This document shows positions 1-8,400 of a stretch of 64,000 bases of DNA, piece by piece. The DNA is from Candidatus Aminicenantota bacterium (lineage in GTDB: Bacteria; Acidobacteriota; Aminicenantia; UBA2199). The DNA lies in NCBI GenBank assembly GCA_026393835.1, contig JAPKZK010000121.1, positions 1-64,000 of the forward strand, in the 5' to 3' direction. How positions within the stretch are numbered: the stretch's first letter is position 1; every line of letters starts with the position of its first letter. The translations under genes and the position numbers were made by a program. A model generated the notes under the pieces. The model was given only the letters and a program-made list of their open reading frames with translations, was not told the origin of the DNA and ran no database searches.

Positions 1-374
1 CTACCAATTGGCGTCCGATGCAATATCTTGGCAGATAGGATATAGACGCGCAATCGGCCTGTTCCCAGGCCCTACCCTAATTTTCACTGAGCATTTCTGT
101 AAGGGCCAACAATGTTTGATAGCCTTTTATCATGCTCCGGCGATTCCCCAGATTTTCACTGATTGTTTTTTCCGCTTTTCCTCTCTTCCTCGCTTCCGCT
201 CTTCCTGTTTTTTCTTCATCATTCATCATTCAGCATTCATCATTCTATCTTTTCTTCCTCTCTTCCCCTCGTCCGCGTTTTGTCAGTGTTTGTCGCTGAC
301 CAGTGGCCCCATTTTTTTCGGAAATTAAGGGACAGCCAGAATTCTTCCGCCTGGCGCCCTGGCGACAAACGTTT
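1..374. other. Non-coding edge region with dispersed repeats
   Basis: No credible gene was seen. The stretch is pyrimidine-rich. It contains a 55-bp block (194-248) that recurs almost unchanged at 31076-31130 and includes several ATTCATC heptamers. At 325-331 there is a GGGACAG tag resembling those at 30124 and 30566. The ORFs that can be drawn here run through repeat sequence and have no family features. Confidence 0.6.
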
Positions 375-1070
375 TTAAGAACTCTTAAAATAGGCCTTCT
401 GCCTGGTATACCCCGCAGAAAGCACCTGGATTCCCAGCGACTCGAGAAGCTGCGGATGATCTTTCAATGCCACCTTACAGATGTAAATGAATTCCTTCAG
501 CCAAAAATTGAATTCCTCCAACAATATATTCCGCTGCTCCGTCGCATCCTGCGCCATACCTATGACCTCGGTATACTTACTCCTGGCCTGCACTACCCGC
601 TGAACATTCGCATACCCCTCCTGCAACTTGTCAACGGTTATCGCTGTCTCTGCTAACCGGCCAATTAACTCGGGATCAATTAGAAGATTACTGTAAAATG
701 TGTCCGCCTGCCGCAGCCATCCATTTATTACCCGCGTCCTGGGCTCCTGCAATAATAATTTTTCCAGTTTCTCCGGGTCTTTCCGGCATTGCAATTTCGT
801 GAAATTGGCATGCTCCAGGTACTCCTTGTTTACTTCCGCGAATAATTTCTTAAACTCAGCCCGCGCCATTAATTGAAGCCCGTGTAACTCTGTTTTCTTC
901 CTATCCGATTTCATAAGTGCATCAAGCATCGAGAGCCCTTTGTCGATTTTTTCAGCGGTCATATTGTATCCCGCCAGAAGGGGGTAAATCTTTTCTTCAT
1001 TCCTGGCATTCCCCAGGGCGTTTTTCGAGTTATACATGAAATCCGCCAGGCTACTTGTTTTATACATCAT
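375..1070 (-). CDS. Hypothetical helical protein coupled to XRE regulator
   Basis: Unknown function; 231 aa from the chosen start. The sequence is mostly charged and helical, with no signal peptide, membrane segment or recognised catalytic motif. I chose ATG at 1070 because GAGG lies six bases upstream. An in-frame ATG at 1082 has a poorer ribosome site. The start overlaps the stop of the upstream XRE gene by about 11 bases, so translation is probably coupled. The pair may be a regulator and its effector, or a small prophage- or toxin-like module. That is inference from the arrangement only, since no family was recognised. Confidence 0.6.
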   Translation of the reverse strand: MMYKTSSLADFMYNSKNALGNARNEEKIYPLLAGYNMTAEKIDKGLSMLDALMKSDRKKTELHGLQLMARAEFKKLFAEVNKEYLEHANFTKLQCRKDPEKLEKLLLQEPRTRVINGWLRQADTFYSNLLIDPELIGRLAETAITVDKLQEGYANVQRVVQARSKYTEVIGMAQDATEQRNILLEEFNFWLKEFIYICKVALKDHPQLLESLGIQVLSAGYTRQKAYFKSS

Positions 1071-1539
1071 GGCTTGCCTCATTTTCCATGTCTTTTTTTA
1101 TGGCCGCTCCCGCCGCCGCGGCCTCAGCGATAGCCGCGGTCGTCACAGTAACAGCCGGCGCGGTCGCGGTTACCTTCCGGCTCTCTTTGAATTTGTGGAA
1201 ATTGAGCAGGATTTCATATTTCAGCACGGGAATTTGTTCCATTTGCTCCACCAATTCCTGGATTTCAGCCGGCAAAACCGCTGCCGCGGTTTTGTTTTCT
1301 TTCTCTTCATAAAACATCGGCCCTTTGTCAAGGATCAACCAGTCCAGGGAAATTCCCAGGTTATTCCCCAGTTTGGATAGAATTGTAAAATGGGGAAAAG
1401 ACCTGGCGTTCTCGTACTTGTAATAGGTCGCCGGATAAGTACCGATGCGCCCGGCCATATCACCGGAGGAAAATCCCAGCGCATCGCGGGTTTTCTTCAA
1501 CCTCAACGCAATGTCCTGTAATATTGTTTTTCGATGCAT
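1060..1539 (-). CDS. XRE-family helix-turn-helix regulator
   Basis: DNA-binding transcriptional regulator of 159 aa. Residues about 6-65 form a Cro/C1-type HTH (ALRLKKTRDALGFSSGDMAG, then a YYKYENAR recognition-helix region and a GISLDWLI tail). The middle is a short helical stretch, and residues about 120-150 are Ala/Thr/Val-rich low complexity ending in a charged tail. AGGAGG lies eight bases before the ATG. It is the first gene of a two-gene unit with the unknown gene after it. Its promoter region faces the 21-bp repeat array, so the array could be its operator region. That is speculative. Confidence 0.85.
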   Translation of the reverse strand: MHRKTILQDIALRLKKTRDALGFSSGDMAGRIGTYPATYYKYENARSFPHFTILSKLGNNLGISLDWLILDKGPMFYEEKENKTAAAVLPAEIQELVEQMEQIPVLKYEILLNFHKFKESRKVTATAPAVTVTTAAIAEAAAAGAAIKKDMENEASHDV

Positions 1540-2315
1540 TGTTTCAACCTCCTAAATTAGTAGGATGAGTGATTTTAACACATGTTTTCAATAAAAGGAA
1601 GGGGTTGAAACGATGAAAATCTGATTTTTCTAATTTTATTTGGGCCGATCGAATTTATAAAATAGTTTATCGGCTATTTAAAGAGGCCGATCGGCTTTAT
1701 TGTATCGCCGTTCGACTATTTTGTTTATCCGATCGATAATATTTTTAGGCCGATCGACTATTTTATATATCTGAGCGAAATTTATTTTTATTTGAATCAC
1801 TATTTTTTTGAGCCGATTGAAAAAATTTAATAGTTGATTGACTATATTTTAGAGCTGATCGAATATTTTAAAAAGCTGATTGAAATATTTTTTTATCCGA
1901 TCGGCTATATTATATCCGTTTCGATTTTTTGTTTTCTATTTTCTTCTTCAGTATTTTCTCGGTTTTACTTTGTCCGCTGCTATCTTAATCATTAATCCGG
2001 TGGACGCCGGGAAGAATCCGGTCTGTTTTTGTTCGTCTTGTAACAGGGCTGCTTTTCAGTTCGTGTTCATTCGTTTCATTGGCGTTAGCAGCGGCTTCAA
2101 GTAGTTTTACAAGAGAAAATAGATGGAAAATACCTTCTCGATCCCCAAAATAACCTTACCCTTCGTGAATATAAACGAACCCCCTGGTCCCAAAAGGATG
2201 GAAAACCGGGGCTATTCATAATCTAATAAATGGGGGATTACCGGGAAATTTGGAATTTGAATTTTTGCCTATTATATGGTATTAATATAATTTACAAATC
2301 AGACCGAGGCAGGCA
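1540..2315. other. Long divergent intergenic region
   Basis: This region lies between the leftward XRE gene and the rightward VWFA-type gene. Its main content is the 21-bp array at 1644-1937. The rest is AT-rich sequence with no gene. A TATAAT hexamer at 2286-2291 is suitably placed for the following gene but has no good -35 partner. Confidence 0.7.
1644..1937. repeat. Array of about 14 degenerate 21-bp direct repeats
   Basis: Consecutive 21-bp units can be laid end to end without gaps, starting at 1644, 1665, 1686, 1707, 1728, 1749 and so on to 1917. The conserved part is GCCGATCGACTATTTT followed by about five AT-rich bases. The GATC core is palindromic (GCCGATCGGC in units 3 and 13). Units diverge through the middle (7-10) but keep the period. 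Twenty-one bases is two helical turns, so all units would face the same side of the DNA. The array does not encode a plausible protein. Confidence 0.85.
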
Positions 2316-3950
2316 ATGAAATTGCTAAAAATAACTCTCATACTGATGGCGGTTACCTGTTTTTCCCTGGTTATGGCGGGCCAACTCCAACAGGATAGCA
2401 GGGAACAAAAACTTCAAGAACCTATTATCGAGAATAGAACCGTCACCAATATCCAATTCCCCGTCCGGGTTTTCCTTGATGGCCGGTCCGTTGGAGGACT
2501 AAGCAAAAAAGATTTCACCCTATTCGTAGATGACAAAGAAACCCCCATTAACGGTTTTTATGAGACCAGGAAAAAATTAAATTCCCCCCCGGATCATGCC
2601 GCAGGGCCGGGCCCGTCTGAAAATGCGCCCCCGCGGTTATTTGTCATTATATTCAATATCAGCGACTACAACCTTAACCTGGGAAAGGACATCGATGCCA
2701 TTTTCCGGGATATATTGCGGCCCGATGACCGGTTCATGGTCATATCCAACAACTATTTTTTACCCGAAACAACCCTCAAAGACCCGGAACTGGAAAAAAG
2801 AATACTACTGGAGACCCTGCGCAAAGAAGCCGATAAACTCCGGATGAACATCCTGGAAGTAGAATCCGAATTAAAAGTACAGGCCAATAATTTTATTTCC
2901 CGGCTGTCCGACCCCGTTGAACAACGGCAGCCGGATTTTCCCTATGAGGTTTTCCGGGAATTTTTTACCAATTATATCCTTACCTTTGAGCAGTTCAAGA
3001 AGGGATATTTCGATATGGCCAAAGAACAGTATATAAAAATCGCCGAATATTTGAAAAGCCAGGGCGCTGAAAAGTGGGTTTTAAATTTCTTCCAGGTGGG
3101 CCTATTCCCGCGCTTCAAAATGCACGGCCAAATCCAGTCCGCATTGGATCTCTATACCGAAAGTACCCGCGAGGCCCAACCCCCGGATATCCGCATGAAA
3201 GCATTGATCATGGAATTATTGCCTAAACTTGAGGACGTGGATAAATGGATGGTTGACAACATCAGTCGCTTATTCGTCGATTCCGGCGCCACGATTCACA
3301 CCCTCTTAAAAAAACCTATAAATACAAACTTTTTGGATCACTACGATTACCAGCCCATATCTACCGATTCGGAAAGCATCCTGCGGGAAATCGCGCACCT
3401 AACCGGGGGAAGCCTGGTGCATGACAAAAGCGCCGCTGAGTTCGTCGCTGCAATCTCTGCACAAGAAGATATCTATTATATGTTGACCTATGCGCCGGAA
3501 AACGACGAAGACAAAGATTCAACCCTGCGGCTGACGATTAATTCCGACAAAAACTTCAGGCTGGTCTACGATAACAAGAAAAAACCCCAACTGTTCAAAA
3601 AAATACTGGATAAAATAAAAGAGTATAACCCCCAGGTCAAAATTGGGACCATTACCCTGATCAACGATACCCTTTTTGTGAAAGTCGCCCGGATTAAAAC
3701 AGTCCCGCTGGGCAACCGCGATGAATCAAGGATCGGAAGAATCGAAGCAAAAGTGATGATCGTGGACAGCGATTCGAAAGTCATCTGGGAAACCAGGAAA
3801 TTTTATAAATGCAAGGAAAGTGAAAGCGTGTTCCAGACCGATATCCCCCCGCTAAAAAAGGGAAACTATAATGTGCTGGTGGAAGTAAAAGACCTCCTGA
3901 GCTGGTACAGCGACGCCGCCGGGGAAAATATTACCCACGGCAAGAATTAA
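2316..3950 (+). CDS. Secreted VWFA-related domain protein
   Basis: A 544-aa exported protein with an N-terminal signal peptide (hydrophobic residues about 4-20). The section around residues 48-88 (VFLDGRSVGGLSKKDFTLFV, then INGFYETRKK) matches the front of VWFA-related proteins common in Acidobacteriota-type genomes. Where the metal-binding DxSxS of a VWA domain would sit the sequence reads FNISDY, so the MIDAS appears degenerate. The middle is helical, possibly TPR-like (residues about 210-330), followed by a second beta-rich part. GAGG precedes the start. It stands alone between divergent and convergent neighbours. The role is unknown; envelope-associated binding or scaffolding is likely. 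Confidence 0.7.
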   Translation: MKLLKITLILMAVTCFSLVMAGQLQQDSREQKLQEPIIENRTVTNIQFPVRVFLDGRSVGGLSKKDFTLFVDDKETPINGFYETRKKLNSPPDHAAGPGPSENAPPRLFVIIFNISDYNLNLGKDIDAIFRDILRPDDRFMVISNNYFLPETTLKDPELEKRILLETLRKEADKLRMNILEVESELKVQANNFISRLSDPVEQRQPDFPYEVFREFFTNYILTFEQFKKGYFDMAKEQYIKIAEYLKSQGAEKWVLNFFQVGLFPRFKMHGQIQSALDLYTESTREAQPPDIRMKALIMELLPKLEDVDKWMVDNISRLFVDSGATIHTLLKKPINTNFLDHYDYQPISTDSESILREIAHLTGGSLVHDKSAAEFVAAISAQEDIYYMLTYAPENDEDKDSTLRLTINSDKNFRLVYDNKKKPQLFKKILDKIKEYNPQVKIGTITLINDTLFVKVARIKTVPLGNRDESRIGRIEAKVMIVDSDSKVIWETRKFYKCKESESVFQTDIPPLKKGNYNVLVEVKDLLSWYSDAAGENITHGKN

Positions 3951-3961
3951 AAAAATCTGAT

Positions 3962-4570
3962 TTATTTTTGTTGTATTATCCTCTCATATACTTCCAATGC
4001 CACGGATTGGGGGGATACTTGTTTACCTTCTTTGGATTTTACTATAGCCCCTTCCATCGAGGCGGGGGAGACCAGGTGAAAACCAATGTTCCCGTACCTG
4101 GCGGCAAAGGATTCCGTCATCAACTGCAACGCATTTTTGGCTGCCGCATAGGTGAGAATTTTCTTATAAGGCTTGATAATGCCCACTTCCTCGAAACCGA
4201 TATTGACCACCGCCTGCACCCGGGTATACTTGATGAAAAAGTCAGTGATTTCAAAGGCAGTAATGACATTATGGTGAAAATCGAAATAAAAATCTTCGGC
4301 CGTTAAGTCCGCGATGTCTTTATAAGTAATGGGCCCGTAATTGTTAACAAGGAAACCGCAGCGCTTAAATCTCAGGCTGTTTTCTACCAGGAAATCCCGG
4401 ATTCCCGTAAGGGTGGAGAAATCCGCCTGTATCCAATCGCAATTTTTTAGATAGCGCGGCTCTTCTTGCCGGTATTGGGCAAACACGTGATAGCCGTTGG
4501 CTGCGAACTGGTGCACCAGGGCTTTTCCCAGTAACCCCGATGCGCCGGTGATTAGAATTTGTTTGTCCAT
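3962..4570 (-). CDS. Short-chain dehydrogenase/reductase family protein
   Basis: NAD(P)-binding Rossmann protein of 202 aa, shorter than most SDRs (about 250). Visible motifs are TGASGLLG (8-15, nucleotide loop), NNYG (76-79, the NNAG position) and YAAAK (Y141, K145, the catalytic YxxxK). The strand before the active site reads VVNIGFEEVG, where SDRs normally carry the catalytic Ser, so that residue appears to be missing. The protein may therefore be inactive or use another residue. The start ATG shares one base with the stop of the preceding barrel-like gene (TAATG), so the two are co-translated. The substrate cannot be told. Confidence 0.8.
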   Translation of the reverse strand: MDKQILITGASGLLGKALVHQFAANGYHVFAQYRQEEPRYLKNCDWIQADFSTLTGIRDFLVENSLRFKRCGFLVNNYGPITYKDIADLTAEDFYFDFHHNVITAFEITDFFIKYTRVQAVVNIGFEEVGIIKPYKKILTYAAAKNALQLMTESFAARYGNIGFHLVSPASMEGAIVKSKEGKQVSPQSVALEVYERIIQQK

Positions 4571-5340
4571 TAAAGAATAATTTTCAGCCCCGCGCTGAGG
4601 GCAAAACCGTTGAGGTTCAATACTGCCGGCCGCGATCCGGGGACAGCTTTGTTGGGCTGCTTTATAAAAAAAACGTATTGCCCGAGGTCCTGGTTTGCCT
4701 GGTAGTAAAAATCCCCTTCCAGGGGTGCACCCGCTGTTCGATAATCCTTGCCCTTCATTTCTTTGAAGGAAACCAACCGGTACCCGGCGTCCACAAAAAT
4801 GGCCAGGAATTTAAAGATATTAAGGTCCACGGATACTCCCCCGTGAAAGCCCAGGCTATTTTTCATACTTTTCAACAAAACCGTATCGGCGGTTTTTTCT
4901 TTATAAGCGGCCAGGTAGACGCCTTCGCCAAGGGTCAGCGAGGCTTTGAAAAAAGACCCGTTCACCAGTTTATAGCGGATGAACAAAAAAATCGGGACCG
5001 CGGAGAAAGTATGCCGGGTAAGGGAACCGGTATCCAGGTAACGCTCGATATACCCAGCGCTAATGCCCACCGAATGCTTTTTCATCTCCAGCCCGATTTC
5101 GCCGCCGTAGCCCCGGAAAAAAGAACGGGTAGAGACGTTGCCCGCAACGTCTCCACCAATATTTTCGTTTTTGTCCACGAAATCGCCAAAGTCGCCGGCG
5201 GCAGAGAACACGGCATTGCCGCTGAATTTAACGTACAACCGGGGCTTTTGCGTTTGCGCCGGCAAACTTTCCGCGCATACCGACGCCAACAGCGTCAATA
5301 TAAATACATAAAAAAATATTTTTCCCATCGTCTTGCGCAC
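4570..5340 (-). CDS. Predicted outer-membrane beta-barrel-like protein
   Basis: A 256-aa protein with a signal peptide (residues 1-28, ending around ESLPAQ) and then alternating, Gly- and aromatic-rich strands ending in SAGLKIIL. Small outer-membrane barrels usually end in such a hydrophobic strand. No specific family was recognised. It is the first gene of a pair with the SDR gene, linked by TAATG. An outer-membrane location is inferred from composition and the strand pattern. Confidence 0.6.
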   Translation of the reverse strand: MRKTMGKIFFYVFILTLLASVCAESLPAQTQKPRLYVKFSGNAVFSAAGDFGDFVDKNENIGGDVAGNVSTRSFFRGYGGEIGLEMKKHSVGISAGYIERYLDTGSLTRHTFSAVPIFLFIRYKLVNGSFFKASLTLGEGVYLAAYKEKTADTVLLKSMKNSLGFHGGVSVDLNIFKFLAIFVDAGYRLVSFKEMKGKDYRTAGAPLEGDFYYQANQDLGQYVFFIKQPNKAVPGSRPAVLNLNGFALSAGLKIIL

Positions 5341-5357
5341 CTCTATCCTTTTAAATG

Positions 5358-6599
5358 TTAATCATCCAACATATGAATCACCAGGCCGTCTTCCAGTTTA
5401 GGTTCAAACCAGGTGGATTTGGGGGGCATGACATTGCCCGAATCCGCTACTTTGAACAACTGTTGAATCGTGGTGGGGAAGAAAGAGAAAGCCGCTTTAA
5501 ATTCTCCGCTGTCCACCAACCGTTCCAGTTCTCCAGTGCCCCGGATACCGCCCACAAAATCGATGCGTTTATCTTTACGGGGATTTTTAATACCCAGTAC
5601 CGGGTCCAGCAGGTTGTTTTGCATCATGGAAACATCCAGGCACGCCACCGCATCATTCTTATCATAGCTCCCGTCTTTGGCGGTCAGCCGGCGCCATTGG
5701 CCCTCGATATACATACAGAATTCACCGCTCTTTCGTGGCGCTTTTACATCCGTATCTTCACAAGTGAATTTCTCCGCGATTTTAGCGAAGAATTCCGCCT
5801 TGCTTAAACCGTTCAGGTCTTTTACCACACGGTTGTAGGGCAGGATTTTCATCTGGTTGTCCGGGAAAATCACGGCCAGGAAAAAATTATATTCTTCATT
5901 TCCCGTATGATCCGGGTTGGCCTGCTGCCGTTTGATTTTTACATTGGTTGCGGCGGCGGAGCGGTGATGACCGTCTGCTACGTAAAGGACATCGACCCCG
6001 GCAAATGCAGCTTTCAGGTCGTCGATCAACCCCTGGTCGTCCAGCACGTAAAAAATATGACGAACGCCGTTGGCTTTGGTAAAATCGTATTCCGGTTCTT
6101 TTTGCATGCCCCTTTGAAAAAGCGCATCGATGCGGTCGTTGTGTTTGAAAGTCAGGAACACCGGCCCGGTATGGGCGGCGAGGGTTTCAATGTGACGCAT
6201 GCGGTCATTTTCTTTATCTTCGCGGGTATATTCATGTTTTTTAATAATATCGTCCTGGTAGTCCCGGCATGAAGCGCCGGCCGCCAGTCCCACCTGCACA
6301 TGGTCTTCCCAGACCTGTTTATACAGGTAAAAAAGCTTTTCCCGGTCCCGCACCATGTGCTTATCGGCAATAAATTTTGAAAAATTCTCCCTGGCTTTAT
6401 TATAAACCTCGTCGGAATAGAGGTCCACGCCGTCGGGGAGGTCTACTTCCGCTTTACTGACGCGTAAAAAAGAATAGGGGTTCGCGGCCGTTAATTTTTT
6501 CGCTTCCGCGGAACTTAACACATCGTATGGGGGTGACGCAAGTTTACTCACAATGTCTTTTGTCGGTCTCAATCCTTTAAAAGGTTCGATTCTTGCCAT
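5358..6599 (-). CDS. DUF1015 family protein
   Basis: A 413-aa protein matching the DUF1015 family. The N-terminus has the characteristic PFKGLRP...ASPPYDVLS stretch, and the middle carries VADGHHRSAAA, a conserved His-rich motif of the family. The biochemical role of the family is not established. It is often found beside serine or phosphoglycerate metabolism genes elsewhere, but not here. AGGAGG lies six to seven bases before the ATG. It appears monocistronic: 17 bases separate its stop from the start of the barrel-like gene, which could also be read from its transcript. Confidence 0.85.
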   Translation of the reverse strand: MARIEPFKGLRPTKDIVSKLASPPYDVLSSAEAKKLTAANPYSFLRVSKAEVDLPDGVDLYSDEVYNKARENFSKFIADKHMVRDREKLFYLYKQVWEDHVQVGLAAGASCRDYQDDIIKKHEYTREDKENDRMRHIETLAAHTGPVFLTFKHNDRIDALFQRGMQKEPEYDFTKANGVRHIFYVLDDQGLIDDLKAAFAGVDVLYVADGHHRSAAATNVKIKRQQANPDHTGNEEYNFFLAVIFPDNQMKILPYNRVVKDLNGLSKAEFFAKIAEKFTCEDTDVKAPRKSGEFCMYIEGQWRRLTAKDGSYDKNDAVACLDVSMMQNNLLDPVLGIKNPRKDKRIDFVGGIRGTGELERLVDSGEFKAAFSFFPTTIQQLFKVADSGNVMPPKSTWFEPKLEDGLVIHMLDD

Positions 6600-6747
6600 G
6601 TATTTTCCTCCTGGTATCCTAAAGAAACTTCTCTTAAAAACCTATTATAGAAAAAACACGGTTGATGTCAATGATTTTTCCAAAAAAAAGTCCGGCTTTG
6701 ACAAAAATCTGCTTGTAATATAAAGAGGATTCCATTAAAATAGAGCC

Positions 6748-7797
6748 ATGAATCAAGAAAGAAAATTTCACCCAAGGTTTTTTCATGTGACCCATACCGG
6801 GAAGTTAAAACCCCTGGAATCCATCGCTGAGGCGATTTCGGTATTAAATGGGGCCGGTTATGTCTGGTTCGATTTCCTGGATCCCCTCCGGGAGGACCTG
6901 GAGCCTTTGATAGAGCCCCTATCGCTCCATCCCCTGGCCATCGAAGACTGCATCGATGAAGAGCAGGTCCCCAAAATCGACGATTTCCCCACCAATACAT
7001 TTATCCTCTTCAACAGTTACGATTACATCGATAACATTTTGGTGATCGATGAGATCGATTTTTTCCTGGGCAAGAATTTCCTGGTATCGGTTCACCATTG
7101 CCATACCGGGATAAAAGACTTTTTCGGAAAATTAGACGAGTCAGTGGCCCGCGATATAGAGAATGTGCGGAAAGGGCCTGATTTCCTGCTGCATGTGATC
7201 CTCGATTACGTGGTGGACCGGAAATTCAAGGCCATCGAAGCCCTGCAGGAAGAGCTCGACAATGCGGAAGAGATTATCCTCAAAACGCCTACTTCTTTCA
7301 AGCCCGAATCCGTGCTGCGTCTGCGCAAAAGCTTGCTGACGTTACGCAAAAGTTTGTTCCACGAACGGGAGGTCATGGTACGCATTTGCCGGCGCGATTC
7401 CCCCTTTATAACGGAAAAGTCCATTTACCATTACCGAGATATTTACGATCATTTGGCCAAGTTTTTCGAGGCCATCGAAATATACCGGGAAATGATTACC
7501 AGTTTGATGGAGATGTACCTGTCCATGCTCAACAATCGTATGACCCAGGTGGCCAACCGCACCAACCAGGTAGTGCGCCGCTTGACATTGATAAATACCA
7601 TTTTCATGCCGTTGACTTTGTTGGCCGGGATCGGGGGGATGTCGGAATGGAGTATGATGACCGGGCCCGAAAACTGGAGTATTGCTTACCCGCTTTTCCT
7701 GGTTTTAATGGTGACGCTTGGGGTGGTCAATTACTTTGCGCTTAAAGTGCTGGAAGCCAAAGATCGCCGCGAAGCCGACTCCGAGCTGGAAGATTGA
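6748..7797 (+). CDS. CorA-family Mg2+ transporter with GMS selectivity motif
   Basis: Inner-membrane divalent cation channel of the CorA/MIT superfamily, 349 aa. Residues 1-about 285 form the cytoplasmic alpha/beta and long helical domain, with two C-terminal membrane helices (about 290-308 and 320-340). The signature loop after TM1, normally YGMN, reads GGMSEWSMM, so the selectivity Asn is Ser. Similar GGMSE variants exist in some CorA subfamilies (from memory), so this is probably a real lineage variant. TTGACA at 6698 may be the -35. There is no strong Shine-Dalgarno before the ATG. Confidence 0.88.
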   Translation: MNQERKFHPRFFHVTHTGKLKPLESIAEAISVLNGAGYVWFDFLDPLREDLEPLIEPLSLHPLAIEDCIDEEQVPKIDDFPTNTFILFNSYDYIDNILVIDEIDFFLGKNFLVSVHHCHTGIKDFFGKLDESVARDIENVRKGPDFLLHVILDYVVDRKFKAIEALQEELDNAEEIILKTPTSFKPESVLRLRKSLLTLRKSLFHEREVMVRICRRDSPFITEKSIYHYRDIYDHLAKFFEAIEIYREMITSLMEMYLSMLNNRMTQVANRTNQVVRRLTLINTIFMPLTLLAGIGGMSEWSMMTGPENWSIAYPLFLVLMVTLGVVNYFALKVLEAKDRREADSELED

Positions 7798-7800
7798 TTA

Positions 7801-7827
7801 CCGGGAGGAGCAAAAGCTGCTTCCCGG
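7801..7827. terminator. Bidirectional terminator hairpin
   Basis: CCGGGAGG-AGC-AAAA-GCT-GCTTCCCGG sits between the convergent CorA and macro-domain genes. It can fold on either transcript and is followed by T-containing sequence. Confidence 0.6.
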
Positions 7828-7829
7828 AT

Positions 7830-8375
7830 TTAGAAGTTTTTCTCGATAATCTCCTTTAATACTACGGATTTCTCCTCTGAATAATCGCATAAGTGAACCT
7901 CTTGAACATAGACCGTGGATTGGCTTGCTAAAAATTCGTAAATAGCGCCGACGATTATTTTGACGGCCGGTTCCAGCGGGTAGCCGAAAATCCCGGTGGA
8001 GATGGAGGGCAGGGAAACGGATTTTAATTGCAACCGTTCCGCCAACTGCAATGCGGTGGTCACGGCGGATTTCAAAAGCGCGGGTTCACCGGCGTTCCCG
8101 CCCCTCCAGATGGGACCCACGGTATGCAGGATATACTTAAACGGGAGTCGTCCGGCGGTGGTATAGGCGGATTGGCCGGTGGGCACCGGGGCTTTTTCAT
8201 CGCTTTCCTTTTGTATCTCGGCCCCCCCGGCCCGCGAAATCAACCCCGCTACGCCCCCGCCGTGCGCCAGGTGCTCATTGGCGGGATTTACGATGGCTTC
8301 TACTTTCTCCTCGATGATGGAATTTCTTACTAACATGAATTTCTTTTTATCGAATTCCTTCTCTAATATTACCAT
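7830..8375 (-). CDS. Macro-domain (ADP-ribose-binding) protein
   Basis: Single macro domain of 181 aa, likely binding ADP-ribose or removing O-acetyl or ADP-ribosyl groups. Visible features are AIVNPANEHLAHGGGVAGLI (residues about 26-46, the ribose-binding loop with the catalytic-type Asn) and SISTGIFGYP (the diphosphate loop). There is no other domain or signal. It lies 25 bases downstream of purB on the same strand and is probably in that transcript. No ADP-ribosyltransferase was seen nearby. Confidence 0.88.
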   Translation of the reverse strand: MVILEKEFDKKKFMLVRNSIIEEKVEAIVNPANEHLAHGGGVAGLISRAGGAEIQKESDEKAPVPTGQSAYTTAGRLPFKYILHTVGPIWRGGNAGEPALLKSAVTTALQLAERLQLKSVSLPSISTGIFGYPLEPAVKIIVGAIYEFLASQSTVYVQEVHLCDYSEEKSVVLKEIIEKNF

Positions 8376-8400
8376 TTTCGTTTCTCCTCTGTGGCTTTTT

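Noticed and set aside
8..378. Overlapping ORFs at the left edge
   Set aside because: They run through pyrimidine-rich and heptamer repeat sequence and have no protein-like features.
1644..1937. CRISPR-like array
   Set aside because: Units are contiguous with no unique spacers and are degenerate throughout. No cas genes are nearby. The same applies to the arrays at 26950 and 58937.
4678..5361. 227-aa rightward ORF opposite the barrel-like gene
   Set aside because: It is antisense to a gene with a signal peptide and a coupled neighbour, and has no recognisable domain.
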